NCBI RefSeq assembly: GCF_023100805.1
Contig: NZ_CP095855.1
Coordinates: forward strand, 2,335,001-2,399,000
Source: Chitinophaga filiformis
GTDB lineage: Bacteria; Bacteroidota; Bacteroidia; Chitinophagales; Chitinophagaceae
Length of the DNA: 64,000 nucleotides
Direction of reading: 5' to 3'
Shown: one piece after another, positions 1 through 8,425 of the stretch
Layout: every line of letters starts with the position of its first letter
How positions within the stretch are numbered: the stretch's first letter is position 1
Program-made: the position numbers and the translations under genes
Notes under the pieces: model-generated
Database searches by the model: none
Told to the model about the DNA's origin: nothing
Seen by the model: only the letters and a program-made list of their open reading frames with translations

Positions 1-903
1 TTTAAGCCCCGGTTGATTCACCAATGGCCTGTAAGCCAGAATGAACATAGTGGTGAGGGAACCAACGGCTACCGCCGCCCGCAGGAAACCAAATTCCAGT
101 GAACCCACATGCAGTACATCCGTTGCAAAGACCGGCAGCATGGAAACGGCGCCGCCAAACAATACAGCAAACATGTCCAGTGCCATCGCATTCAGTACTA
201 CTTTGGTCTTCCACACGAAACGCATACCCTTGGTCAATCCATCAAAAAAACTTTCTCCCTGTGCTTTATAATGAATAGGTTTAGGCCTGATCTTGATCAG
301 GCTATATAACGGCGCCAGGAAAACACCCACCACAATAAGCATAGACCAATGAATACCAAACAGATAGATGAAGAGGCCTCCCAGTGCCGGACCTGCCATA
401 CCGCCTATCTGCCAGGCGCTGCTACTCCAGGTAGAGCCATTGGCATACAGGTTCCGGGGCACGATCAACGCCAGCAACGAGAAATTGGCGGGACTGAGAA
501 AGGCTCTTGCCACACCGCCCAGGAATACCAGGAAGTAGATCATATTGAGCACCCATCGTGTGGAAATACCGGCTACCGCCTGGTCCCAGGTAAGCAGGAA
601 CAGGCCAAATCCCATGAAGATGTAAGCAATTACACATAAGATCAATAATCCCCGTTTCTCCCGCTTATCCACAATATGTCCGGCAAAAGGCGCTACCAGC
701 ACGGCCGGAATTACCTCTGCCAGCCCGATCAGGCCTAATGCGAAAGGATCATGTGTCAGTGCATTTACTTTCCACTCAATAATGGTGAACTGCATAGCTA
801 ATGCAAACACCATGGCAAAACGAATGACGAGATAGTAGTTGAATTCCGGTATACGTAGCGATGCGTAAGGGTCGTTCTTGATAGTAGTCTCCTGGTTCTC
901 CAC
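1..903 (-). CDS. MFS transporter, C-terminally truncated by the window edge
   Basis: This is an inner-membrane major facilitator superfamily exporter of the MFS_3/EntS-like type. About 300 N-terminal residues are visible. The frame stays open to base 1, so the last helices lie outside the window. Successive hydrophobic helices are visible, with the loop-2/3 signature region reading GHIVDKREKRG (the MFS 'DxxGRR'-like motif) after the second helix. An in-frame ATG exists at 948, but a TAnnTTTG promoter element lies between that ATG and the GTG at 903. The protein from the GTG begins VENQETTIKNDPYASLRIPEF, which is typical for the family, so GTG 903 is preferred. The substrate cannot be deduced. 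It is divergent from the protease gene. Confidence 0.85.
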   Translation of the reverse strand, partial: MENQETTIKNDPYASLRIPEFNYYLVIRFAMVFALAMQFTIIEWKVNALTHDPFALGLIGLAEVIPAVLVAPFAGHIVDKREKRGLLILCVIAYIFMGFGLFLLTWDQAVAGISTRWVLNMIYFLVFLGGVARAFLSPANFSLLALIVPRNLYANGSTWSSSAWQIGGMAGPALGGLFIYLFGIHWSMLIVVGVFLAPLYSLIKIRPKPIHYKAQGESFFDGLTKGMRFVWKTKVVLNAMALDMFAVLFGGAVSMLPVFATDVLHVGSLEFGFLRAAVAVGSLTTMFILAYRPLVNQPGLK

Positions 904-925
904 TGTGCAGTTTTTATGGCCGTCG

Positions 926-933
926 CAAAAATA
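926..933 (-). promoter_or_regulatory. Bacteroidota -7 promoter element for the MFS gene
   Basis: On the minus strand the octamer reads TATTTTTG, an exact match to TAnnTTTG. It sits about 22 bases upstream of the GTG at 903 and downstream of the competing ATG at 948. No TTG at the expected -33 spacing was seen. Confidence 0.5.
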
Positions 934-1155
934 GAGAATTTGCCCCATTACCCGGTCTTCCAATCTGATAAACGGTAGTATAAAATCCCCCCAAGATGTT
1001 TATTTTTATGTAGCAGGTCCCCCTCCGGAAATTGGTCTGGTTTTAGCATTTGTAAAGTTGTAAAATGTGGCAACCCGTTAAATGCGAGTTAATTGCATTC
1101 TATGCTGCATCGCACTGTTTCTCAATCTTTTGTTAAAAGCAAATGGCCCTTCTGG

Positions 1156-1183
1156 TTGGATGGGCTATTTTATGCTATATTTG
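1156..1183 (+). promoter_or_regulatory. Promoter of the S41 protease gene (-33 TTG, -7 TATATTTG)
   Basis: TTG at 1156-1158 is followed after 17 bases by TATATTTG at 1176-1183, a perfect Bacteroidota -33/-7 pair. Transcription would start around 1190, which places the ATG at 1206, not the TTG at 1197, as the likely initiation codon. Confidence 0.65.
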
Positions 1184-1205
1184 ATGACGTTCAATTTTGG
1201 ATTCT

Positions 1206-3329
1206 ATGAGAAGAATGAAAGTGATTATACCAGTTGCACTGCTTACGATCTCAATGGGGGTGTTGGCTTTCAGCAAACTGCATAAAGAAGATCCTCCAGG
1301 CAGATACGAAGTGATCATGGGCCTGGTAGGACAAATACTAACCCAGGGACACTATCAACCTAAGGAGATTAACGACGCTTACTCTAAAGAAGTTTTTGAT
1401 AAATACCTGAAGAGCCTGGACAGTGAAAAGAAATTTTTCCTGAAGAGTGATATCAAGGGGTTGGAAAACGTATCTACCCACATCGACGATGAGCTGCAGG
1501 GCGCTCCGCTGGACTGCTTTAATGCCATCAATGCCATCATCAAACAACGTGTTGCCGAAGCAGCTTCCATTTACCCGGAAATACTTTCCAAGCCATTTGA
1601 CTTTACGAAAGACGAAAAGGTGGTCCTGGATCCCGATAAGATTGATTACCCCGAAAGCCTCGAAGAGCGTAAGGAAGCCTGGAGAAAAGTACTGAAATAC
1701 CGTACGCTGGAAAAATTAACAGAACTGCAGGAAGCCCGCGACAAACAGAAAGACAAAGCCGGCGAAAAGATTAAAACGGATGTCGAACTGGAAGCTGAAG
1801 CAAGGGCCAAGGTAAAGACCGTATACGACCGTTATTTTGACCGTCTGAAGAACAGACAGGATGATAACGAGCGTTTCAGCATGTTTATAAACGCCATTAC
1901 CACCACTATGGACCCACATACTGATTTCTTCCCGCCAGCGGAAAAGAGGGCTTTCGAAGAGCAGATGGCCGGTAAGTTCTTTGGTATTGGCGCCCAGTTG
2001 AAAGAAGAAGATGGTAAGATCAAGATTGCCAGCATCGTAACAGGTAGCGCCAGCTGGAAAGATGGCCGCCTGAAAGCAAACGACGCTATCCTGAAAGTAG
2101 CGCAGGGCGATAAGGAACCGGTGGACGTTACAGGTTATGCCGTGGAAGATGCTGTGAAACTGATCCGCGGTAACAAAGGATCTGTTGTAAAACTGACAGT
2201 GAAGAGCGTGGACGGTACCGTAAAAGTGATTGACATTACCCGCGATGAAGTTGTACTGGATGACACCTTTGCAAAATCTGCCATTATCAATGGCCAGCAT
2301 AAACTCGGTTACATCTACCTGCCTGAATTCTATGCAGATTTCAATGACAGGAACGGCGCCCGCTGCGCAGAAGACGTTGCTAAAGAGATCACCAAACTGA
2401 AAGCGGAAAATGTAGAAGGTATCATTCTCGATCTGCGCTTCAATGGTGGTGGTTCCCTGCAGGATGTTGTTCAGATGGCCGGCCTGTTCATTCCGGAAGG
2501 TCCTATCGTACAGGTGAAATCCCGTAGCGGCGATCCAATGGTACTCCGCGATCGCGACAAGAGCGTACAATACGGTGGCCCGCTGGCTATTATGGTCAAT
2601 GAATACAGTGCTTCTGCTTCTGAGATCATGGCAGCCGCTATGCAGGACTATAAACGTGCAGTGATCATCGGTAGCAATACTTTCGGTAAGGGTACCGTGC
2701 AACGTATGCTGAACCTGGATGATTTTTACTCCAATAAAGAAATAGGCGCCCTGGGTGCTATTAAACTGACCCAACAGAAGTTTTATCGTGCAAATGGTGG
2801 TTCTACCCAGCTGAAAGGTGTAGCTTCCGATATTCAGCTGCCGGATCCATACTATGAAGTGGCAGAACGTAAAGATGCCGATGCCCTGGCTTGGGACGAA
2901 ATTCCGAAAGCGTCTTTCACTCCCTGGTACGATCCTGTTCCGGTGGATGTATTGAAAAAGAACAGCGAAAAACGTATCGCATCCAGCGAGGCGTTTAAGA
3001 TGATGAATGACAACATCGCTACGCTGAAAAAGATGGAAAGCCAGGAAGCTTACTCTCTGAACCAGCAGACATACAAAGCAGAGCAGAAGTCCAACACCAA
3101 TGCCCTGAAACGTTATGATTCCGTAAATGAGAAGGTGAAGGAGCTGAACATCAGTAGTCTGAAAACTGACCTGGACAGGCTGGCCAGCGATTCTGCAAAA
3201 CTGGCCCGTAACAAGGACTGGCTGAAATTCAGGCAGAAAGATATCTACCTGGATGAGGCGGTAAATGTAATGAATGACCTGATCGCATTGTCTTATCCTA
3301 AATTACAGGGTAAACCTGCTAACAAATAA
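1206..3329 (+). CDS. Carboxy-terminal processing (tail-specific) protease, peptidase family S41
   Basis: This periplasmic serine protease of the Prc/CtpA type is expected to degrade or trim proteins from their C-termini. An N-terminal hydrophobic segment (VIIPVALLTISMGVLAF) serves as signal or anchor. An alpha-helical N-domain follows, then a PDZ domain at about 260-345, then the S41 catalytic core. The catalytic Ser lies in NEYSASASE (about residue 470) and the catalytic Lys in NTFGKGTVQ (about residue 495), the same 25-residue spacing as in E. coli Prc. A long helical C-terminal extension (DUF3340-like) completes about 707 residues, the usual length for the Prc branch. The frame also opens with a TTG at 1197, but the upstream promoter favours ATG 1206. 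A strong terminator follows, so it is probably monocistronic. Confidence 0.93.
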   Translation: MRRMKVIIPVALLTISMGVLAFSKLHKEDPPGRYEVIMGLVGQILTQGHYQPKEINDAYSKEVFDKYLKSLDSEKKFFLKSDIKGLENVSTHIDDELQGAPLDCFNAINAIIKQRVAEAASIYPEILSKPFDFTKDEKVVLDPDKIDYPESLEERKEAWRKVLKYRTLEKLTELQEARDKQKDKAGEKIKTDVELEAEARAKVKTVYDRYFDRLKNRQDDNERFSMFINAITTTMDPHTDFFPPAEKRAFEEQMAGKFFGIGAQLKEEDGKIKIASIVTGSASWKDGRLKANDAILKVAQGDKEPVDVTGYAVEDAVKLIRGNKGSVVKLTVKSVDGTVKVIDITRDEVVLDDTFAKSAIINGQHKLGYIYLPEFYADFNDRNGARCAEDVAKEITKLKAENVEGIILDLRFNGGGSLQDVVQMAGLFIPEGPIVQVKSRSGDPMVLRDRDKSVQYGGPLAIMVNEYSASASEIMAAAMQDYKRAVIIGSNTFGKGTVQRMLNLDDFYSNKEIGALGAIKLTQQKFYRANGGSTQLKGVASDIQLPDPYYEVAERKDADALAWDEIPKASFTPWYDPVPVDVLKKNSEKRIASSEAFKMMNDNIATLKKMESQEAYSLNQQTYKAEQKSNTNALKRYDSVNEKVKELNISSLKTDLDRLASDSAKLARNKDWLKFRQKDIYLDEAVNVMNDLIALSYPKLQGKPANK

Positions 3330-3350
3330 TCATACGCTTTAAGCATAAAA

Positions 3351-3386
3351 AGAAAGGCGTCCGCTATGCGGACGCCTTTCTTTTTA
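3351..3386. terminator. Bidirectional intrinsic terminator
   Basis: A 14-bp perfect stem (3351-3364 with 3368-3381) with a 3-base loop is flanked by A-rich sequence on the left and a T-run on the right. It can stop transcription of the protease gene and of the convergent gene on the minus strand. Its core stem is repeated at 22990-23017. Confidence 0.85.
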
Positions 3387-3402
3387 GTGATCTTATTGAC
3401 GT

Positions 3403-4284
3403 TTATTCCATCTTATCGCCCAGAAGCTTTATCAGGGTCCTCAGCTCATCCCTTTTATACTCTTCTTTCTCGTCCTGGAAGCATTTCAGTAATTCTTCCA
3501 GCAGGAACTGTATAATCCTCCTGGTAGACTGTGGCTGATAGTAGGAGGGTGTCATTGGAATGGACATCCGTTTCAGGTATCCTTCTACATCCTGGTGTGA
3601 ATAGATCTGTCCCTGGATGGGATCTATGAAGAAAAGGATGCGGTTGTCGTCAGGTCTGGGTGTTTCGGTAAAGTCATAGAATGTATCGAAATAACCCAGT
3701 ATGAACTGCCGGGGAATATTTACAGCATATACCGGGAGGTCCAGCATGGCGCAGAGGCTCTGGTATACAATGCCGTTAGTCAGCGGATTGCCCTTGCGGG
3801 ATTCTATCACCTGGTTAATGAAGAACTGGTTCTTACGTACGTAGGCCACTTCTTCCCCTTTCAGTCCGAAGTAGTTGTAGATCATGCTGTTCAGGACATT
3901 GATCTGTTCCAGCGGAGTGAGGTAGTTATTCAGTTCCAGCCAGATATTCCGTTTGATCCTCTCAATTTCTGCTACAACATTATTGGGCTGCATATCCGGA
4001 AACTGGTATTGCGCTACCAGTATGGAACCCTGCAAGAGGTCGGGCGATTCTGTCTTGCTCCATCCCTGCAGCGCTACCTGCAGATCTTTATAATGCACGC
4101 GGTGAATAAGCTGCTCGATTCTTTCCTGGATGGATTCATCGACCGTATTTTCCCATAAGTGCTCGAGGTTGGGAATGATCTCTTTTCCAAACAGCAATAT
4201 CTTGTTGGCAACAGTATCATACACCTCCTGGTCAGGATCATCCAACAGGTGGAACAAAGCATTTATTTCCTTGGTCTCGTGCAT
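3403..4284 (-). CDS. Transglutaminase-like (SirB1-type) family protein
   Basis: This is a 293-residue cytosolic protein without a signal peptide. The N-terminal third (LFHLLDDPDQEVYDTVANKILLFG) resembles a HEAT-like helical repeat. The middle holds the SirB1/transglutaminase-like fold with features such as LNNYLTPLEQINVLN, NPLTNGIVYQSLCAMLDLPVYAVNIPRQFILGY and an FIDPIQGQIYS segment. The biochemical role is unknown; bacterial relatives are annotated only as transglutaminase-like or tetratricopeptide proteins. It begins 23 bases after the topA stop codon on the same strand and is therefore probably co-transcribed with topA. The family call is good and the function is open. Confidence 0.8.
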   Translation of the reverse strand: MHETKEINALFHLLDDPDQEVYDTVANKILLFGKEIIPNLEHLWENTVDESIQERIEQLIHRVHYKDLQVALQGWSKTESPDLLQGSILVAQYQFPDMQPNNVVAEIERIKRNIWLELNNYLTPLEQINVLNSMIYNYFGLKGEEVAYVRKNQFFINQVIESRKGNPLTNGIVYQSLCAMLDLPVYAVNIPRQFILGYFDTFYDFTETPRPDDNRILFFIDPIQGQIYSHQDVEGYLKRMSIPMTPSYYQPQSTRRIIQFLLEELLKCFQDEKEEYKRDELRTLIKLLGDKME

Positions 4285-4307
4285 AAAATGAATGTACAGG
4301 TGTCCAT

Positions 4308-6662
4308 TTATTCCGCCTTCTTCTTCCTCGGTGGCGCTTTCTTCTTTGGAGGATTGGCCTTGACATCTTCGATGATGGCTTTAGCTTCTTCCAGTGTTAT
4401 GTCAGCGGCGGTGTCAATCTTTTCTTTTGGTATCTTGTAATTCCTTAATCCCTGTTTTATATACGGTCCGTAGGGGCCTTTCAGTATCTGGATCTTTTCT
4501 TTTTCGAAAATTTTTATGGTGCGTTCATCCTTGGCTGCTCTCTTTTCTACGATCAGCGGGGCTATTTCATCCAGCTCCACTGTGTATGGGTCCATTTCCT
4601 TTTTCAGGGAATAGAACTTCTTATCATGCGCTGCATAAGGTCCGAACCTGCCAATGTTCACCAGTACATCTTCGTCTTCAAATTTACCCAGGTTGCGGGG
4701 TAGTTTGAACAGTTCCATCGCTTCCTCTAAAGTAATAGTTTCTATACTTTGAGTGGACTTCATTTTTGCGAATTTCGGCTTCTCTTCGTCTTCCGCTTTA
4801 CCGATCTGGATCATAGGGCCATAACGTCCCATGCGCGCTACGATCGGTTTACCTGTTTCGGCATCAGTGCCAAGCAGGCGTTCGCCTTTTACTCTTTCCG
4901 CCTTTTCCAGCGTGTTCTCTACATCTTTATGGAAAGGTGTATAGAAGTCGTTCAGCATCTTGTTCCAGACCTTCTTACCGTGGGCCACCTCGTCAAATTC
5001 TCCTTCGATCTTCGCAGTGAAACCGTAGTCCATCACAGAACCAAAATACTGGTTCAGGAAGTCGGTCACGATCATACCCAGGTCTGTCGGGAACAGTTTG
5101 GATTTTTCTGCGCCGGTATTCTCCGTATCTGTGATCTTGGTGATCTTGTCGGCTTTCAGGTTGAGGATACGGAAGTCCCTTTTTACGCCTTCCTTATCAC
5201 GTTTCTCCACATAACCACGTTTCTGAACGGTAGTAATGGTGGGAGCGTAGGTGGATGGACGTCCGATACCCAGTTCTTCCAGTTTCTTTACCAGGCTGGC
5301 CTCTGTATAGCGGGGTGCAGGACGGGTAAAACGTTCAGTGGCCTTCATTTCTTTCAGGTCAAGCACCTGTTTTACCGCCAATGGTGGCAAAGAGCCGTCA
5401 TTTTCGTCCTCATCGCTCACATCTTCATCGTCTTTACCTTCCATGTATACTTTCAGGAACCCGTCAAACTTCAATACTTCACCACTGGCTGTCAGCTCTT
5501 CGTGATTGGTGGAGATGTCAATTTTAGCAATCGTCTTCTCCAGTTCCGCGTCGCTCATCTGGCTTGCGATGGTACGTTTCCAGATCAGTTCATAGAGCTT
5601 TTTGGTATCGCTGTCATCAACAGACGCATTTTCCATATAGGTTGGGCGGATTGCCTCATGCGCCTCCTGGGCAGATTCATTTTTATTCTTGAATTTACGG
5701 TGCTGATGATATTTCTGCCCGTAGTTGGTAGTAATGGCGTTCTGGATATCTGCGAGCGCTGTGTCTGACAGGTTCACAGAGTCAGTACGCATATACGTGA
5801 TCTTACCACTTTCATACAACTTCTGCGCCAGCAACATTGTTTTGGAAACGCTATAGCCCAGTTTACGGCTGGCTTCCTGTTGCAGGGTAGAAGTAGTGAA
5901 TGGGGCTGCAGGCGATTTCTTACCAGGTTTTACCTGAATGTCCTTCACCGAATAGGCTGCGCCGATGCACTGCTCAAGGAACTTTTCAGCATCTTCGGCA
6001 GTCTTGAAGCGGGTGGGGCCTTCAGCTTTAAAAGTAATATTTTTGCCTTGAAGATCTTTAGCAGTAAAGAAGGCTTCTACCCTAAAACTGCTAACGGCAT
6101 TGAATGTATTGATCTCACGTTCCCGCTCTACGATCAGCCTTACCGCTACAGATTGTACACGGCCGGCAGACAATGAATTACGCATGCTCATCTTACGCCA
6201 GAGCACGGGCGATAGTTCAAAACCTACTATTCTGTCAAGAATACGCCTGGCCTGCTGGGCGTTGACCAGGTTCATATCTAATAGGCGGGGCTGTTGTACG
6301 GCTTTTTCGATGGCTGGCTTAGTAATTTCATGGAAAACGATACGTTTGGTAACGTCCGGGTCAAGACCCAGTACCTCACATAAATGCCATGAGATGGCTT
6401 CCCCCTCACGGTCCTCATCCGTTGCTAACCAAACTTCCTCAGTTTCTTTCGCAAGTTTCTTTAATTCCTTAACTATCTTCTCTTTATCCTCAGGTATAGT
6501 ATACTTAGGTTTAAAGTTATTGGGGATATCAATACCCATATCATCCTTCTCCAGATCGCGGATGTGACCAAAGCAGGATTTTACCTCGAAGTCTTTGCCC
6601 AGTATCTTTTCAATCGTCTTGGCTTTCGCCGGAGACTCAACAATTACTAGATTTTTTGCCAT
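4308..6662 (-). CDS. topA: DNA topoisomerase I (type IA)
   Basis: This enzyme relaxes negative supercoils through a 5'-phosphotyrosyl intermediate. The N-terminal TOPRIM domain starts at MAKNLVIVESPAKAKTIEKIL, with the acidic triad in TDEDREGEAI (residues 81-90). The catalytic tyrosine is Tyr290 in the motif KITYMRTDS. The C-terminal part contains topoisomerase C-terminal repeats (for example GRYGPMIQIG, GRFGPYAAHD and GPYGPYIKQG) instead of Cys4 zinc fingers, and ends in a lysine/proline-rich tail, as is usual in Bacteroidota. The length of 784 residues is normal. It is the first gene of a minus-strand pair with the transglutaminase-like gene. Confidence 0.97.
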   Translation of the reverse strand: MAKNLVIVESPAKAKTIEKILGKDFEVKSCFGHIRDLEKDDMGIDIPNNFKPKYTIPEDKEKIVKELKKLAKETEEVWLATDEDREGEAISWHLCEVLGLDPDVTKRIVFHEITKPAIEKAVQQPRLLDMNLVNAQQARRILDRIVGFELSPVLWRKMSMRNSLSAGRVQSVAVRLIVEREREINTFNAVSSFRVEAFFTAKDLQGKNITFKAEGPTRFKTAEDAEKFLEQCIGAAYSVKDIQVKPGKKSPAAPFTTSTLQQEASRKLGYSVSKTMLLAQKLYESGKITYMRTDSVNLSDTALADIQNAITTNYGQKYHQHRKFKNKNESAQEAHEAIRPTYMENASVDDSDTKKLYELIWKRTIASQMSDAELEKTIAKIDISTNHEELTASGEVLKFDGFLKVYMEGKDDEDVSDEDENDGSLPPLAVKQVLDLKEMKATERFTRPAPRYTEASLVKKLEELGIGRPSTYAPTITTVQKRGYVEKRDKEGVKRDFRILNLKADKITKITDTENTGAEKSKLFPTDLGMIVTDFLNQYFGSVMDYGFTAKIEGEFDEVAHGKKVWNKMLNDFYTPFHKDVENTLEKAERVKGERLLGTDAETGKPIVARMGRYGPMIQIGKAEDEEKPKFAKMKSTQSIETITLEEAMELFKLPRNLGKFEDEDVLVNIGRFGPYAAHDKKFYSLKKEMDPYTVELDEIAPLIVEKRAAKDERTIKIFEKEKIQILKGPYGPYIKQGLRNYKIPKEKIDTAADITLEEAKAIIEDVKANPPKKKAPPRKKKAE

Positions 6663-6966
6663 GAATGCCGTCTTTATGAGCTACTAGATACGTAAAATTC
6701 CGTATAAAAAATACCAATACGAATTTTGCAAGTATATAAAAGTAGGTTGAGAATAAAAAATAAGACTGTTTTAACGCATTGAAGGTAAATGTAATATTTT
6801 TGATAAAATCATTAAAAATGAGCCGTTAACAGTTTAATACTTAAATTGCTGGATAAGAACGTTGCTAAACGCGAAGTAACCTGACCATATAAAGATATGA
6901 GTGCAATATCTCCGCATGCTTTGTCTGAAAACCGGTACACCATAATATATATTAACCTTAGACTGA
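6663..6966. other. Gene-free divergent spacer between topA and the DUF2520 gene
   Basis: These 304 AT-rich bases separate two divergent genes and contain no convincing reading frame. On the plus strand an exact TAnnTTTG octamer (TATTTTTG) occurs at 6795-6802. It is a possible -7 element, but lies 165 bases before the plus-strand start codon and has no TTG at ideal spacing. On the minus strand only a near match (TATACTTG) was seen near 6728-6735. No strong hairpin was noticed. Confidence 0.35.
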
Positions 6967-7731
6967 ATGGATATAGTAATTATTGGCGCAGGGAATGTAG
7001 CGCATTGTTTTGGTCATTTGTTGAAACTGCATGGTCATCAGATCCTGCAGGTGATCAGCCGTAAGAAGGAAAATGCTGTTGAGCTGGCAGAATCATTGCA
7101 TTCTACCGGTACCAACGATCTGCTGGATATTAATATGGAGGCAGACCTTTACCTGATGGCCGTAAGTGACGCCGCTATCCCTGAGCTGAACGACGAGCTG
7201 AGACTGGGAAAACGTTTTGTAGTGCATACTGCCGGAGCAGTACCCCTCGATGCCATTAAAAAGATCTCCCTGAATACGGGCGTGATCTACCCTTTGCAAT
7301 CCCTCCGGAAGGAAGTCCGGAACTATCCCGCCATCCCGCTGCTGCTTGAGGCTGCCAGCGATGAGGTCATGCGCAGGATAAAACCGGTAGCACAGAGTAT
7401 AAGTCCTGATATACAGGAAGTTAGTTCGCATCAGCGCCTCCAGTTACACCTGGCGGCTGTACTATGCAACAACTTTACTAACCACCTGATTGCCAGGGCC
7501 AAGCGCTACTGTGAAAAGGAAGGACTGGACTTTAGCTTGCTACAGCCTATTATAAAGGAGACTTTTGACCGGCTGGAGAAATTTCCTCCTGAATCCGTTC
7601 AGACAGGCCCTGCCGTTCGAAAGGATGAGGCTACCATGTCCCGCCACCGTGCCCTGCTGGAAAATGAAGAGTACCTCAAACTGATCTACCAGGTCATGTC
7701 AGATAGTATTTATGATTTCCACCGCAGCTGA
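6967..7731 (+). CDS. Rossmann-fold oxidoreductase with DUF2520 domain
   Basis: The protein of 254 residues begins with a dinucleotide-binding motif (MDIVIIGAGNVAHCFGHLL, GxGxxA type) typical of the F420/NADP-oxidoreductase-like Rossmann domain. A C-terminal helical DUF2520 domain follows at about 125-250, containing SSHQRLQLHLAAVLCNNFTNHL and GPAVRKDEATMSRHRALL. The architecture resembles 6-phosphogluconate or ketopantoate-type dehydrogenases, but the substrate is not known. It leads a plus-strand run with KdsC-like, UbiA and Maf genes, an association common in Bacteroidota and likely to reflect envelope or lipid housekeeping. Confidence 0.85.
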   Translation: MDIVIIGAGNVAHCFGHLLKLHGHQILQVISRKKENAVELAESLHSTGTNDLLDINMEADLYLMAVSDAAIPELNDELRLGKRFVVHTAGAVPLDAIKKISLNTGVIYPLQSLRKEVRNYPAIPLLLEAASDEVMRRIKPVAQSISPDIQEVSSHQRLQLHLAAVLCNNFTNHLIARAKRYCEKEGLDFSLLQPIIKETFDRLEKFPPESVQTGPAVRKDEATMSRHRALLENEEYLKLIYQVMSDSIYDFHRS

Positions 7732-7748
7732 CATTTGAAAATCTGTGG

Positions 7749-7756
7749 TACTTTTG
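7749..7756 (+). promoter_or_regulatory. -7 promoter element upstream of the KdsC-like gene
   Basis: TACTTTTG is an exact TAnnTTTG match about 93 bases before the start codon at 7849. A TTTG lies at 7734-7737, but the 11-base spacing is shorter than usual. A long inverted repeat lies in the resulting leader (7771-7826). Confidence 0.4.
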
Positions 7757-7770
7757 CCGAATTCAATCAG

Positions 7771-7826
7771 GAACCAGGGACTCGGAAACCAGTATTTATA
7801 GCATTTGCTTCCCCGCTCCCTGGTTC
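7771..7826 (+). other. Leader inverted repeat before the KdsC-like gene
   Basis: GAACCAGGGA (7771-7780) is exactly complementary to TCCCTGGTTC (7817-7826), with a 36-base loop that itself contains another GGAAACCAG segment able to pair alternatively. No T-run follows, so it is not a simple terminator. The function is unknown. Confidence 0.4.
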
Positions 7827-7848
7827 ATGGGTTCCTAATTAATGCTCA

Positions 7849-8370
7849 ATGAACATTTTATCTCTTTTTAAACCTATTTCCACCTTTGTATTTGACGTTG
7901 ATGGCGTGTTGACCGATGGAACTGTGCAGTTGTTGCCCAACGGGGAACAGTCACGGAAAATGAACATCCGGGACGGTTACGCCTTACAGCTGGCAGTGAA
8001 GAAAGGGTACCGGGTCGTGATCATTTCGGGCGGAAGGTCAGAAAGCGTGGTTAGCCGTTTACAGGGCCTGGGTATAAAAGATATTTATACCGGCGTTTTA
8101 GACAAGCAGGAGAAATTACAGGATTATGTGTTTGAAAACGACCTGCGCTGGGAAGAGATCATATTTATGGGCGATGATATACCGGATTACCGGGCTATGC
8201 AACTGGTCGGCCTGCCGGTATGCCCTGCAGATGCCGCTCCCGAAATCAGGGGCATCTGCCGGTATGTATCACCTATCAATGGCGGAAATGGTTGCGTGCG
8301 GGAGATCATTGAAAAGGTGCTGAAACTGAATGGTCACTGGATGATGGATGAGGAGATCGCCAGCCGTTAA
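7849..8370 (+). CDS. kdsC: HAD-superfamily phosphatase, KdsC-like (KDO 8-phosphate phosphatase)
   Basis: This cytosolic, cap-less (C0) HAD phosphatase probably hydrolyses 3-deoxy-D-manno-octulosonate 8-phosphate during lipopolysaccharide core synthesis. HAD motif I is FDVDGVLTDG (residues 14-23), with the nucleophile and acid/base aspartates. Motif II is IISGG, and motif IV is FMGDDIPDYRAM. The glycine-rich NGGNGCVREIIEKVL tail is characteristic of KdsC tetramers. The length of 173 residues is typical. No kdsA or kdsB is visible here, so the substrate is inferred from the family only. Confidence 0.85.
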   Translation: MNILSLFKPISTFVFDVDGVLTDGTVQLLPNGEQSRKMNIRDGYALQLAVKKGYRVVIISGGRSESVVSRLQGLGIKDIYTGVLDKQEKLQDYVFENDLRWEEIIFMGDDIPDYRAMQLVGLPVCPADAAPEIRGICRYVSPINGGNGCVREIIEKVLKLNGHWMMDEEIASR

Positions 8371-8425
8371 AGGCTGAGGCTACATGATATGTAACTGGAA
8401 TTATTTTTACCGCAATTATTGAACT

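Noticed and set aside
1716..2774. A 352-codon open frame on the minus strand inside the S41 protease gene
   Set aside because: Its protein has an implausible His/Phe/Cys-rich composition and no motif, and it lies wholly antisense to a clear protease with catalytic residues. It is a codon-bias shadow.
4749..5768. A 339-codon frame on the plus strand within topA
   Set aside because: It is antisense to conserved topoisomerase domains, with unusual Phe/His/Cys-rich composition and no start context.
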